The translations under genes were made by a program, and so were the position numbers. This document shows, piece by piece, positions 1-6,825 of a stretch of DNA of 14,098 bases. Numbering within the stretch: position 1 is the first letter of the stretch; every line of letters begins with the position of its first letter. The notes beneath the pieces were generated by a model. That model made no database searches and had not been told where the DNA came from. It worked only from the letters and a program-made list of their open reading frames with translations. Origin of the DNA: Puniceicoccales bacterium (lineage in GTDB: Bacteria > Verrucomicrobiota > Verrucomicrobiae > Opitutales > LL51); assembly GCA_031259625.1 (NCBI GenBank), contig JAIRLG010000087.1, forward strand, positions 1-14,098, given 5' to 3'.

Positions 1-126
1 GCCTTCTCCTCCTTCGCCAAGATGCACTTCAAAACCGCCCAGGAGGCCCTCGCAGCCGTGGCCGAATCCGCCGCTTCCCCGGAACCCCAACCGGCGAAAG
101 GGAAAGAGCCGGCCCTCGAGGGATGA
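1..126 (+). CDS. C-terminal fragment of an unidentified protein (5' end outside window)
   Basis: Reading frame 1 is open from the first base and stops at TGA 124-126, giving the last 41 residues of a protein. The visible tail is alanine-rich (ALAAVAESAASPEPQPAKG) and ends in a proline/lysine-rich stretch that looks disordered. No motif identifies the family. Codon choice (GCC, CTC, GAG) matches the genes downstream, which supports real coding. The next gene, fbaB, starts 237 nt downstream with a structured repeat and its own promoter between, so the two are probably separate transcription units. Function is unknown. Confidence 0.55.
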   Translation, partial: AFSSFAKMHFKTAQEALAAVAESAASPEPQPAKGKEPALEG

Positions 127-168
127 GGCGACGGGAGGCGGGAGAGACGGCCCGAGCCCGAGCCACGC

Positions 169-253
169 CCCGCTGTCCTGGATTCCGAAGGAATCGCCCA
201 CTTCGTGGGCAGCGGCCTAAAAATGAGAATTTTTAGGCCGCCAGGACAGCGGG
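169..253. repeat. Cloverleaf palindromic element, copy 1
   Basis: The outer stem CCCGCTGTCCTGG (169-181) pairs perfectly with 241-253 (13 bp). Inside are three hairpins: GATTCC-GAA-GGAATC (181-195), GCCCAC-TTC-GTGGGC (196-210) and a long arm 212-224/229-241 with loop GAGA. Arms abut with zero or one unpaired base, so the whole 85 nt can fold as a fully paired four-way junction. Four other elements in the window have the same plan. No T-run follows, so it is not a standard intrinsic terminator. The open frame running through it from 205 is not a credible start for fbaB. Confidence 0.85.
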
Positions 254-259
254 CGCCGC

Positions 260-319
260 GGGCAACACACTTGCCTACGGGCAACACATTTAATACGGGT
301 AACACATTTGCCTATTGCC
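260..319. repeat. Short tandem repeat, about 19-bp unit, three copies
   Basis: Three imperfect units start with GGGCAACACA or GGGTAACACA: 260-278, 279-296 and 297-319. The first and third continue with TTGCCTA. The array begins 6 nt after cloverleaf copy 1, and its last unit holds the -35 of the putative fbaB promoter. The role is unknown; it may be a slippage product or repeated operator half-sites. Confidence 0.6.
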
Positions 320-342
320 AAGACCGGGAAATTTCATTTAAT
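315..342 (+). promoter_or_regulatory. Putative sigma70-type promoter of fbaB
   Basis: TTGCCA (315-320, one mismatch to TTGACA) is followed by a 16-bp spacer and TTTAAT (337-342, one mismatch to TATAAT). The predicted start of transcription near 349 would leave only about 15 nt before the fbaB ATG. The local AT-rich patch stands out in otherwise GC-rich DNA. It is seen by pattern only. Confidence 0.45.
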
Positions 343-363
343 GGCCGAAAATCAATCGCTCTT

Positions 364-1413
364 ATGAACGCTCATATTCAGCACTTCATCCAGCGGGATC
401 CGCACAAGCTCGTCGAGTACCGCTGCAAGACGATTCCTGCGAAGGACCTGATACTTCCGGGGCCGGACTTCATCGACCGCGTCTGGCTGCATTCCGACCG
501 CTCCTGCAATGTTTTGAACAACCTGGCCCGCCTTTACGGCAGCGGACGGTTGGCCCATACGGGCTACGTCTCCATCCTGCCGGTGGACCAGGGGATCGAG
601 CACTCCGCCGGAGCGAGCTTTGGACCCAACCCGGACTACTTCGACCCGGAGAACATCGTGCGCCTCGGCCTGGAAGGGGGTTGCAATGCGGTCACCTCCA
701 CCCTGGGCGTCCTGGGCATCGTGAGCCGGAAATATGCCCACAAAATTCCCTTCATCGTAAAATTGAACCACAACGAGCTGCTGACTTATCCCAATAAATT
801 CGACCAGATCTACTTCGCCCAGGTGGAACAGGCCCAGGACATGGGGGCCGTCGGCGTTGGAGCCACCATCTACTTCGGCTCGGAAGAGTCCACCCGCCAG
901 ATTCAGGAGACCAGCGAGGCCTTTCAGCTCGCCCATGAGCTCGGCCTCCTCACGATCCTCTGGTGCTACCTCCGCAATCCCGCCTTCAAGGCGGACAAGG
1001 ACTACCACACGGCGGCGGATTTGACCGGCCAGGCGAACCACCTCGGAGCGACGATTCAGGCGGATATTTTGAAGCAGAAGCTGCCGACCAACAACGGCGG
1101 ATTCAAGGCCCTCAAGTTCGGTAAGACGCACGAAAAGGTCTACAGCCAGCTCTCCTCGGAGCATCCCATCGACCTGACCCGCTACCAGGTGGCCAATGGC
1201 TATATGGGGCGCACGGGCTTGATCAGCTCCGGCGGAGCCTCGGGGGAGAACGATTTTTCCGAGGCCGTCGAAACGGCCATCATCAACAAGCGGGCCGGAG
1301 GCATGGGTCTCATCTGCGGCCGCAAGGCCTTTCAGCGCCCCCTGAAGGAGGGCATCGAGCTCCTCCACACCATCCAGGACGTCTATCTGGAAAAGACCAT
1401 CACCCTGGCTTAA
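364..1413 (+). CDS. fbaB: Fructose-bisphosphate aldolase class I, DhnA/FbaB type
   Basis: This cytoplasmic enzyme cleaves fructose 1,6-bisphosphate to dihydroxyacetone phosphate and glyceraldehyde 3-phosphate, or runs in reverse in gluconeogenesis, through a lysine Schiff base. The 349-residue product is essentially the length of E. coli FbaB and resembles it throughout: [15 protein letters not shown] near residue 72, VKLNHNE near 132, [11 protein letters not shown] near 166, DLTGQANHL near 219 and [11 protein letters not shown] near 307. The likely Schiff-base lysine is K237 in [13 protein letters not shown] chose the ATG at 364 because upstream codons in the same frame run through cloverleaf copy 1 and tandem repeats and have no family similarity. 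No Shine-Dalgarno sequence precedes it. It is an ordinary host metabolic gene, not part of the phage cassette. Confidence 0.96.
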   Translation: MNAHIQHFIQRDPHKLVEYRCKTIPAKDLILPGPDFIDRVWLHSDRSCNVLNNLARLYGSGRLAHTGYVSILPVDQGIEHSAGASFGPNPDYFDPENIVRLGLEGGCNAVTSTLGVLGIVSRKYAHKIPFIVKLNHNELLTYPNKFDQIYFAQVEQAQDMGAVGVGATIYFGSEESTRQIQETSEAFQLAHELGLLTILWCYLRNPAFKADKDYHTAADLTGQANHLGATIQADILKQKLPTNNGGFKALKFGKTHEKVYSQLSSEHPIDLTRYQVANGYMGRTGLISSGGASGENDFSEAVETAIINKRAGGMGLICGRKAFQRPLKEGIELLHTIQDVYLEKTITLA

Positions 1414-1492
1414 AAAACCTATCCCTCTGGCCCGAGAACAGGCCGTGGGTGGGGAAAATTTTCAAGAGTCGTCTCCAGGAGGGGGGCTCTTG

Positions 1493-1600
1493 GGGGCCGC
1501 CTTTGGCGGCGCGGAAAATAAAAAGGTCTTTTTATTTTCGCGCCGCAGGCCCGCGGCTCCGCCGCGGGCCCAGAGCCCGAAGGGCTCCAAAGGCGGCCCC
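1493..1600. repeat. Cloverleaf palindromic element, copy 2 (arms in reverse order)
   Basis: The outer stem GGGGCCGCCTTTGG (1493-1506) pairs perfectly with 1587-1600 (14 bp). Inside, in order, are a long arm 1507-1524/1529-1545 (17 bp with one bulged G at 1513, loop GGTC), a 10-bp hairpin 1548-1557/1561-1570 with loop TCC, and GAGCCC-GAA-GGGCTC (1573-1587). The long arm comes first here but last in the other four elements, as expected for the opposite orientation. The rest of the 1414-1768 spacer holds pyrimidine-rich DNA (1601-1660), a weak hairpin GCCGAG/CTCGGC near 1698-1719 and the promoter at 1732-1760. I see no gene in it. Confidence 0.85.
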
Positions 1601-1731
1601 ATACCCCGCCCACCCACCCCTCTTTTAGTTCTGAAAATCCAATTCCCCTGAGCCAAATCCCCGCCCCGGAAGCCTTTTCCTTCCTCAAACTTTCCAGCCG
1701 AGACCAACGAAGCTCGGCAGCCAATCCAGCC

Positions 1732-1760
1732 CTAACGCCTCACGCCAATCGGATTATAAT
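1732..1760 (+). promoter_or_regulatory. Putative promoter of the phage cassette with perfect TATAAT
   Basis: TATAAT at 1755-1760 is a perfect -10 hexamer in GC-rich DNA. A poor -35 (CTAACG, 1732-1737, three matches to TTGACA) lies 17 bp upstream. Transcription would start at about 1767, only one or two bases before the ATG at 1769, so the transcript could be leaderless. The weak -35 suggests help from an activator or another sigma factor. Confidence 0.45.
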
Positions 1761-1768
1761 CCCCCGCC

Positions 1769-2152
1769 ATGTGCAATGGTGTCAGCGGGATGAACCGGGC
1801 CCTTCCCATCCTGGAACTCGGCCTCGCCCTGGGCGCCGTCGTCGGCCTGGTGCTCCTGGGGCAAAGCTGGTGCCGCGCGCGGCGGCGGGCGGCCGAAGGA
1901 AATACGGAGGAACCTTCCCGTTTAAAAGAAATCCTGGGCCTCCTGCCGGAAAAAGTCCTGAATACCGGGAAACAGGTCTGTCGTAGGCTCAGGGCCCTTT
2001 TCCGCCCCATGCTCTCCCGGATCATCTCGTCGCTGCGGGACTCCATCCGCAAGATTGCCTCTTCCTTTCTACAAAAAACAGAAAAATCCGGAAAAACAGA
2101 AAAGTCCGGGAAATCCTCCCCCAAACGGACGCTCGTCGAAAAGGGCGAATAG
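1769..2152 (+). CDS. Small single-pass membrane protein of unknown function
   Basis: The product has 127 residues. A hydrophobic segment at about residues 11-31 (ALPILELGLALGAVVGLVLL) is followed by an arginine-rich stretch (CRARRRAA), which suggests an N-out, C-in single membrane span with a basic cytoplasmic tail. The C-terminal end is lysine/serine-rich and contains a KTEKSG pair. It is the first gene of the phage cassette, 8 nt before the next. In Mu-like phages this stretch often carries lysis-related or unassigned small genes, but nothing here identifies a holin or spanin. Start choice: ATG 1769 fits the TATAAT promoter; ATG 1790 (seven codons later) is the alternative and keeps the membrane segment. 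Confidence 0.6.
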   Translation: MCNGVSGMNRALPILELGLALGAVVGLVLLGQSWCRARRRAAEGNTEEPSRLKEILGLLPEKVLNTGKQVCRRLRALFRPMLSRIISSLRDSIRKIASSFLQKTEKSGKTEKSGKSSPKRTLVEKGE

Positions 2153-2160
2153 GACTCGTC

Positions 2161-2514
2161 ATGAAGGAGCCGAGAAATTTTCAGCACACCCTGGAGCGCC
2201 TGCGGAGGGCCCAGCTGCAGACCCGAGAGATACTGCAGTGCTGGGCACCCTCCCACGAGGCCGTGCAGGCCTCCCTCGCCTGCGCCTGGGAGCGCTTCTT
2301 CGAGCTCCTGCAGCAGCCGGAGGAGCTCTCGCTCGCCGACCTGAACACCGCCTCGGGCATACTCCAAAAGCTCTCGGCCTGCCACAGCCAGCTCTCGGCC
2401 CTGGAGGCGAAAAAGCACGAGGAATCCACAGGCGATGAGTCCCTGGAGCCTTCGAGTCCCCAGCTCTCACCGGAAATCCTCGAAGCCATCGAACGGCAGC
2501 TACAGCTGCTCTGA
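2161..2514 (+). CDS. Helical protein in the small-terminase position
   Basis: The 117-residue product appears almost wholly alpha-helical, with leucine- and glutamine-rich amphipathic stretches (QRLRRAQLQTREIL-like, ASGILQKLSACHSQLSALEAKK), and ends in IERQLQLL. It lies 5 nt upstream of the large terminase gene, the place where Mu-like phages carry gp27-type (DUF3486) packaging partners. I infer that it is the small terminase subunit or an equivalent DNA-recognition partner, but I see no clear helix-turn-helix and do not recognise the family by sequence. AGGA at 2151-2154, six bases before the ATG, is one of the few well-placed Shine-Dalgarno sequences in the window. Confidence 0.6.
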   Translation: MKEPRNFQHTLERLRRAQLQTREILQCWAPSHEAVQASLACAWERFFELLQQPEELSLADLNTASGILQKLSACHSQLSALEAKKHEESTGDESLEPSSPQLSPEILEAIERQLQLL

Positions 2515-2519
2515 AGCCC

Positions 2520-3908
2520 ATGCCCACCCGACGACATCCCTTTTTCCTCCCCTACCAGGAGCGCTGGATCCGGGACGAATCCCGGCTGAAAATCATGGAG
2601 AAATCCCGGCAAATCGGTATGAGCTGGGCCACGGCCTACCGGCTCGTCCGCCGGCACGCCGACCGCCGGCAGCGGCTCGACTCCTGGGTCGCCTCCCGGG
2701 ACGAGATTTCAGCCAAGCTCTTCCTCGAGGACTGCAAGTCCTTTCGGGACATCCTGCACACGGCGGCGCAGGACTTCGGCCACACCCTCCGCAGCGATGA
2801 GGGGCGGGACAGCAGCTACTCCCTCCGCTTCCGCAACCGCACGCAGATCCATTCGCTCTCCTCGAATCCCGACACCCAGGCCGGCAAGCGCGGCACGCGG
2901 GTGCTGGACGAGTTCGCCCTGCACCCGCAGGCGGAGCAGCTCTATAGCACCGCCCTCCCGGGCATCACCTGGGGCGGGCAGCTGGAAATTCTCTCGACCC
3001 ATCGGGATGCCGAGCACCTCTTCAACCGCCTGATCCAGGAGGTCCTGCACAACGGCAATCCCAAGCAGTTTTCCTACCACCGGGTCACGCTGGAGGACGC
3101 CCTGGAACAGGGCCTTCTGCCGCGCATTCAGGCAAAGCTCTCCGCCGAAGACCCACGGCGGGCGATGACGGAGGCGGACTACTACGAGCACGTCCGGCAG
3201 AGCTGCATCGACGAGGATTCCTTTCGGCAGGAGTACCTCTGCTGTCCCTTTCAGGAGGGCAATTCCTTCCTCCCACTCCCGTTGATCCGGGACTGCGAGT
3301 ACGCCGATGGCGAAGCCTGGGAGTACGGCCCGTCGGCCATCACACAGGACTGCTACCTCGGCATCGACATCGGTCGGGAGCACGACCTCAGCGTCTTCTG
3401 GCTCCTGGAAAAGGAAAAGGGCATCGCCCATACGCGCCAAATCCTCTGCGCGCAGCGAATGCGCTTTTCGGAGCAGGAAGTCCTCCTGAAATCCTTCTTA
3501 GCCCACCCCTCGCTGCGCCGTGTCTGCATCGACCAGAGCGGCATCGGGCGCCAGTTCACCGAACGGGCCATCGAACACTTCGGCTCCCACCGCGTCGAGG
3601 GCGTCACCTTCACTTCCGCCATCAAGGAACGGCTCGCCTACGAACTGCGACGGGCCTTCGAGCAGCGGCAGTTGAGAATTCCGGCCGAGCGCAGCATTCG
3701 GGACGACCTGCGCTCCGTCAAACGGGAGACCACCTTCGCCGGCAACATTCGCTTCTCGGCCGAGCGGAACAAGAACGGCCACGCCGACCGCTTCTGGGCC
3801 CTGGCCCTGGCCTGGCACGCCGGACAGAGTCCCATGGCCACCTCGTTTACCCATTTCACCCCCATTCCCTGGCACCAGTCTCACCATTCCTGGAGGGGAA
3901 GTCTTTAA
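2520..3908 (+). CDS. Phage terminase large subunit, Mu gp28-like
   Basis: This is the ATP-driven motor and nuclease that packages DNA into proheads. The 462-residue product has a variant Walker A EKSRQIGMSWA (about residues 27-37), typical of Mu gp28-type terminases rather than a classical GxxxxGKT. It has a Walker B-like TRVLDEFAL (about 127-134), then an RNase H-fold nuclease with acidic motifs GIDIG (D283), CIDQSG (D338) and HADRFWALALA (D423). All key residues are present and the frame is intact, so the enzyme looks functional. It starts 5 nt after the previous stop and ends 4 nt before the portal gene, consistent with one operon. Confidence 0.92.
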   Translation: MPTRRHPFFLPYQERWIRDESRLKIMEKSRQIGMSWATAYRLVRRHADRRQRLDSWVASRDEISAKLFLEDCKSFRDILHTAAQDFGHTLRSDEGRDSSYSLRFRNRTQIHSLSSNPDTQAGKRGTRVLDEFALHPQAEQLYSTALPGITWGGQLEILSTHRDAEHLFNRLIQEVLHNGNPKQFSYHRVTLEDALEQGLLPRIQAKLSAEDPRRAMTEADYYEHVRQSCIDEDSFRQEYLCCPFQEGNSFLPLPLIRDCEYADGEAWEYGPSAITQDCYLGIDIGREHDLSVFWLLEKEKGIAHTRQILCAQRMRFSEQEVLLKSFLAHPSLRRVCIDQSGIGRQFTERAIEHFGSHRVEGVTFTSAIKERLAYELRRAFEQRQLRIPAERSIRDDLRSVKRETTFAGNIRFSAERNKNGHADRFWALALAWHAGQSPMATSFTHFTPIPWHQSHHSWRGSL

Positions 3909-3912
3909 GCCT

Positions 3913-5136
3913 ATGAAATATTCTTCACAGATTTCCGACGGCCGCATCGCGCATTCCCTGCGCCTACGGTTCAATCCCATTCGGCAGTTGAATCCCGAGA
4001 CCCTGTCGCAGATCCTCGACAGCTTTTCCTCGGGATACCTGAAGCCGGCAGCCCTCGCCTGGGAAGCCATCGAGCGGCGGGATGACATCCTCCAGGGCGT
4101 CGCCGCCAAGCGCAAGAAGTCCGTCGCGCGCCTCCCCTGGGAAATCCTGAGCATCGACCATTCGCCCGAGGCCATGAGGCAGAAGGAGGCCCTGGAGTAT
4201 TTTTACAACAACCTTCGGGCGACCCATGCCTGTGACCGCAACATCTGCGGCGGCTTCGCCCTGCTGGTCAAGCAGATGATGGATGCCGTTGGGAAGAAAT
4301 ACGCCGTCCACGAAATCGTCTACCAGGAGCCGACAAAAAATGCCTCCGGAGACTTTCTCCTCTCCGCCGAATTCCGCTTCGTCCCGCTGTGGTTTTTCGA
4401 AAACCGCCAGGGGCATCTGCAGTTTTTGGAGCAGGAGGGCGCCCTGGAAGGCGTCGCGCTGGAGCCCGGTTCCTGGATGGTGACGCACGGGGACGGACTG
4501 ATGGAGGCCTGTTCCATCGCCTACCTCTTCAAGCACCTCCCCCTGCGGGATTGGCTCGTCTACTGCGAGCGCAACGGCATGCCCGGGGTTAAGGGAGTCA
4601 CCAACGCCCAGCCCGGAACCGAGGAGTGGGAGAGCGCCAAGTGCGCCGTCGAGTCCTTCGGGGCCGAATTCAATGCCCTGATGACGGCGGGGACGCAGAT
4701 CGAGGCCATCGACCTCAGCAGCCGTGGAGAACTGCCCTATCCCCCTCTGGTCGACCGCATGGATCGGGCGATGTCGGCCCTGTGGCGCGGCTCCGACCTC
4801 ACGACCCTGTCCCGCCAGGCCGGCACCGGCGCTTCCCTCCAGGGTGATGAGTGCATCCTGCTGGAGGAGGACGACGCCTGCACGATTTCCGAGACGCTGA
4901 ACCAGCAGGTCGACGTCCCGGTGCTGCGCTACCTCTTCGGCGAAGGGCCGGTCAAGGCCTACATCCGACTCATGCCCAAGACCCGTCGGGATCTGCAGGC
5001 AGAAATCCGCCTCTACCGCGAGCTCTACGACATGGGCATCTCCCTCTCCGCGGAAAAAATGCGGGAGCACTTCGGCATCCCCATCCCCGGCGAGGACGAA
5101 ATTACCCTGAAAAAACAGGAGGCGAGTACCCGATAA
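3913..5136 (+). CDS. Phage portal protein, DUF935 / Mu gp29 family
   Basis: This is the dodecameric ring at the capsid vertex through which DNA enters and leaves. The 407-residue product shows DUF935 features: an N-terminal region with LNPETLSQILDSFSSGYL, SVARLPWEI, the LVYCERNGMPG motif near residues 215-225 (the family has a similar conserved xxGMPxxxG stretch), and a C-terminal helical region followed by a short lysine-rich tail. It is somewhat shorter than Mu gp29, mainly at the C-terminus. The terminase-portal-protease order supports the call. A GGAGG at 3892-3896 is too far from the ATG (16 nt) to act as a normal ribosome binding site. No MuF-type (gp30) gene follows, which is unusual for this family. 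Confidence 0.88.
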   Translation: MKYSSQISDGRIAHSLRLRFNPIRQLNPETLSQILDSFSSGYLKPAALAWEAIERRDDILQGVAAKRKKSVARLPWEILSIDHSPEAMRQKEALEYFYNNLRATHACDRNICGGFALLVKQMMDAVGKKYAVHEIVYQEPTKNASGDFLLSAEFRFVPLWFFENRQGHLQFLEQEGALEGVALEPGSWMVTHGDGLMEACSIAYLFKHLPLRDWLVYCERNGMPGVKGVTNAQPGTEEWESAKCAVESFGAEFNALMTAGTQIEAIDLSSRGELPYPPLVDRMDRAMSALWRGSDLTTLSRQAGTGASLQGDECILLEEDDACTISETLNQQVDVPVLRYLFGEGPVKAYIRLMPKTRRDLQAEIRLYRELYDMGISLSAEKMREHFGIPIPGEDEITLKKQEASTR

Positions 5137-5143
5137 ATTTCTC

Positions 5144-6334
5144 ATGGACAAGGTTTTACAGGGAATCCCGTGGCCCGAGGCCACTCCGATTGGCTCGGCG
5201 GCCAGGCGCTGGCTCCGACTCAGTGCCTACGGCCATTACCCCCATCCGCAGGGGCTGCAGTGCATCGACCGCGCCGCCGCCCAGGCGATGGTGGAGCACT
5301 TCAAATCCTTCCGCGGGCGTCTGCGGCGCCGCTTCGGCGGCCTGCCGGTCTACATCGGCCATCCGGACGACCCCCAGCTCCGCCAACAGCCCGGGCATCA
5401 GGATACCCGCGCCTACGGGTGGATCCAGGACCTGGAGGCCCGGGAGGACGGGCTGCACGGGCTCGTCAAGTGGTCGGACGCCGGCCTGGAGCTCCTCCAC
5501 AATGCCTTTTTCAAGTTCTTCTCTCCGCGTTGGGAGATGCAGGCCATCGGGCCCGGGCAATTCAAACCCGTCCGCCTCCTGTCCATCGGCCTCACCAATT
5601 ACCCCAACATCCCGGGCGATGCGATCGCCAACCAGGGGGTGAACAGAGCAGAAGCACCGGCGCCCGCCATCCGAGAAGAAACTTCCCAAGAAAAGGTTTT
5701 CCAAGAAGAGGATATTCGAGAGAAGACTTCCCTTTCCCGAGAAAAGGATTTGCGAGAAGAGGCTTCCCGCGAAAAAGCTTCCGAAATACCTCCCAACCCT
5801 CCGGCTTCGGCCGACGACACACCCAGGGAAGGAATGGAGAATACGCCCAGGGAAGGGACGGAAGGCACGCTTAAGGAAGGGATGGAGGACGCGCCTAAAG
5901 AAAGGACGGAAGACGCGCCTGGGAAAGACACAGAGGACATGCCTAAGGAAGAAACGGAGAACGCACTTAGAAAAGAAACGGAGGACGCGCCTAAAGAAAG
6001 GACGGAGGACATGCCTAAGAAAGATACGGGGGCTTCCGCGGAGCTCGAGCACTTTCTGGCCCAGGGCCTAAGCGGAGGACATATCTTGCCCAACGAATGC
6101 GCCATATGGGCCCACCGCTACGGCGAAGATCCGGAAAGGGCCGGCGAGGAGATGCGGGCCCAGCGGCACGGACTCCACCTTCAGGCCCACAGCGCCTCGC
6201 TCCAGGGAGTTCATCCATCGGCCGTCTCCCGGGAACAGCTCCTCTCCCACGTCCACCGGCGCATCCGGGAATTCGGCGAGAGCTACACCGATGCCTGGGC
6301 CGCCGTACGCCAGTCCCATCCCCAGCTCTTTTGA
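5144..6334 (+). CDS. Capsid maturation protease with C-terminal scaffold, Mu gpI-like
   Basis: The 396-residue product has an N-terminal protease domain (about 1-165) with GLPVYIGHPDD (H73), FKFFSPRWE (S127) and SIGLTNYPNIPGD (about 147-159), a layout typical of Mu gpI-type prohead proteases; H73 and S127 are candidate catalytic residues. A low-complexity charged middle follows: residues about 177-214 rich in Arg/Glu/Ser/Lys, then nine octapeptide repeats at 226-297. A folded C-terminal domain (about 300-396) contains SGGHILPNE and helices. By analogy, the long C-terminal part acts as the scaffold around which capsid protein assembles, and is then degraded. The gene lies 7 nt after the portal gene and upstream of decoration and capsid genes. 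Confidence 0.82.
   Translation: MDKVLQGIPWPEATPIGSAARRWLRLSAYGHYPHPQGLQCIDRAAAQAMVEHFKSFRGRLRRRFGGLPVYIGHPDDPQLRQQPGHQDTRAYGWIQDLEAREDGLHGLVKWSDAGLELLHNAFFKFFSPRWEMQAIGPGQFKPVRLLSIGLTNYPNIPGDAIANQGVNRAEAPAPAIREETSQEKVFQEEDIREKTSLSREKDLREEASREKASEIPPNPPASADDTPREGMENTPREGTEGTLKEGMEDAPKERTEDAPGKDTEDMPKEETENALRKETEDAPKERTEDMPKKDTGASAELEHFLAQGLSGGHILPNECAIWAHRYGEDPERAGEEMRAQRHGLHLQAHSASLQGVHPSAVSREQLLSHVHRRIREFGESYTDAWAAVRQSHPQLF
5819..6034 (+). repeat. Nine tandem 24-bp units coding octapeptides in the scaffold region
   Basis: The units read TPREGMEN, TPREGTEG, TLKEGMED, APKERTED, APGKDTED, MPKEETEN, ALRKETED, APKERTED and MPKKDTGA (residues 226-297 of the protease/scaffold). The consensus is x-P-K-E-x-T-E-D, strongly charged and probably disordered or a charged helix. 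The frame is kept in all nine units. Copy number could vary by slippage without breaking the gene. Confidence 0.9.
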
Positions 6335-6355
6335 AAAAGCTTTTTTTATCTCATC

Positions 6356-6784
6356 ATGAAAATGAAATCCATACCCATCATCCTCTCCAACGTCGCCGGC
6401 GAGACCCATCGCCCGCACATCACCTATCGGGCGGGCGGGGCCATCCCACGCCACCGCCTCGTTCAGCTGTCCTCGGACGGAACGGCGGTCAGCGTCGCCG
6501 GAGCCGGTGATCAGCCCATCGGCCTGTCCACCGACGAGGCCGCTTTGGGCGAGAGCCTCGACATCGCCCTGCTGGGTTCCGCCGACACCCTCACGGCCCG
6601 GGCCAGCGGCAGCATCCAGGCCGGGGATATCCTGGTGCCGGCCGCCGAGGGTCGCGTCAAGACCCTGCCCACCGCCACCGGCAGCTACAGCCAAATCGGC
6701 ATCGCACTGCGGCCGGCCGTCAGCGATGCCCTGGTCGAGATCATGCCCTGCGTCCCCTGCCCGTACACGATCAGCGGTGAATAA
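6356..6784 (+). CDS. Capsid decoration / head stabilisation-like protein (DUF2190-like)
   Basis: The 142-residue product is small and beta-rich: alternating short strands with Gly/Ala turns (AGDQPIGLSTDEAALGESLDIALLG, then GDILVPAAEGRVKTL, then GSYSQIGIALRPA, then VEIMP). This pattern is typical of DUF2190-type or lambda gpD-like head decoration proteins, and the position just upstream of the major capsid gene agrees. Such proteins bind the expanded capsid surface and stabilise it after packaging. The start could be M1 (6356) or M3 (6362). No Shine-Dalgarno sequence is seen; the ATG is preceded by TCTCATC, the same context as the gene at 8962. Confidence 0.7.
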   Translation: MKMKSIPIILSNVAGETHRPHITYRAGGAIPRHRLVQLSSDGTAVSVAGAGDQPIGLSTDEAALGESLDIALLGSADTLTARASGSIQAGDILVPAAEGRVKTLPTATGSYSQIGIALRPAVSDALVEIMPCVPCPYTISGE

Positions 6785-6816
6785 CCCTTCCAATCAGCGG
6801 CAATTAACCCTTTCAA
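6771..6816. repeat. 23-bp imperfect duplication spanning the decoration gene stop
   Basis: Two adjacent 23-bp units, 6771-6793 and 6794-6816, match at 19 of 23 positions (TCAGCGG..., AACCCTT..., CAA). The first includes the last codons and the TAA stop of the decoration gene. The second lies wholly in the spacer before the capsid gene. The role is unknown. Confidence 0.75.
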
Positions 6817-6825
6817 CATCCTATT

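Noticed and set aside
169..253. tRNA gene suggested by cloverleaf shape
   Set aside because: No anticodon loop, T-loop or D-loop features; loops are 3-4 nt and stems are too long.
205..363. N-terminal extension of fbaB from ATG 205
   Set aside because: The 53 extra codons run through cloverleaf copy 1 and the 19-bp repeats, and the aldolase family length fits the ATG at 364.
1493..1600. Intrinsic terminators at the cloverleaf elements
   Set aside because: None of the five is followed by a T-run on either side, and the closed four-way plan is unlike a terminator hairpin.
3964..5184. Long antisense open frames over fbaB, portal, capsid, tail and hub genes
   Set aside because: They mirror the codon structure of the + strand genes in GC-rich DNA, have no protein-family pattern and no start signals.
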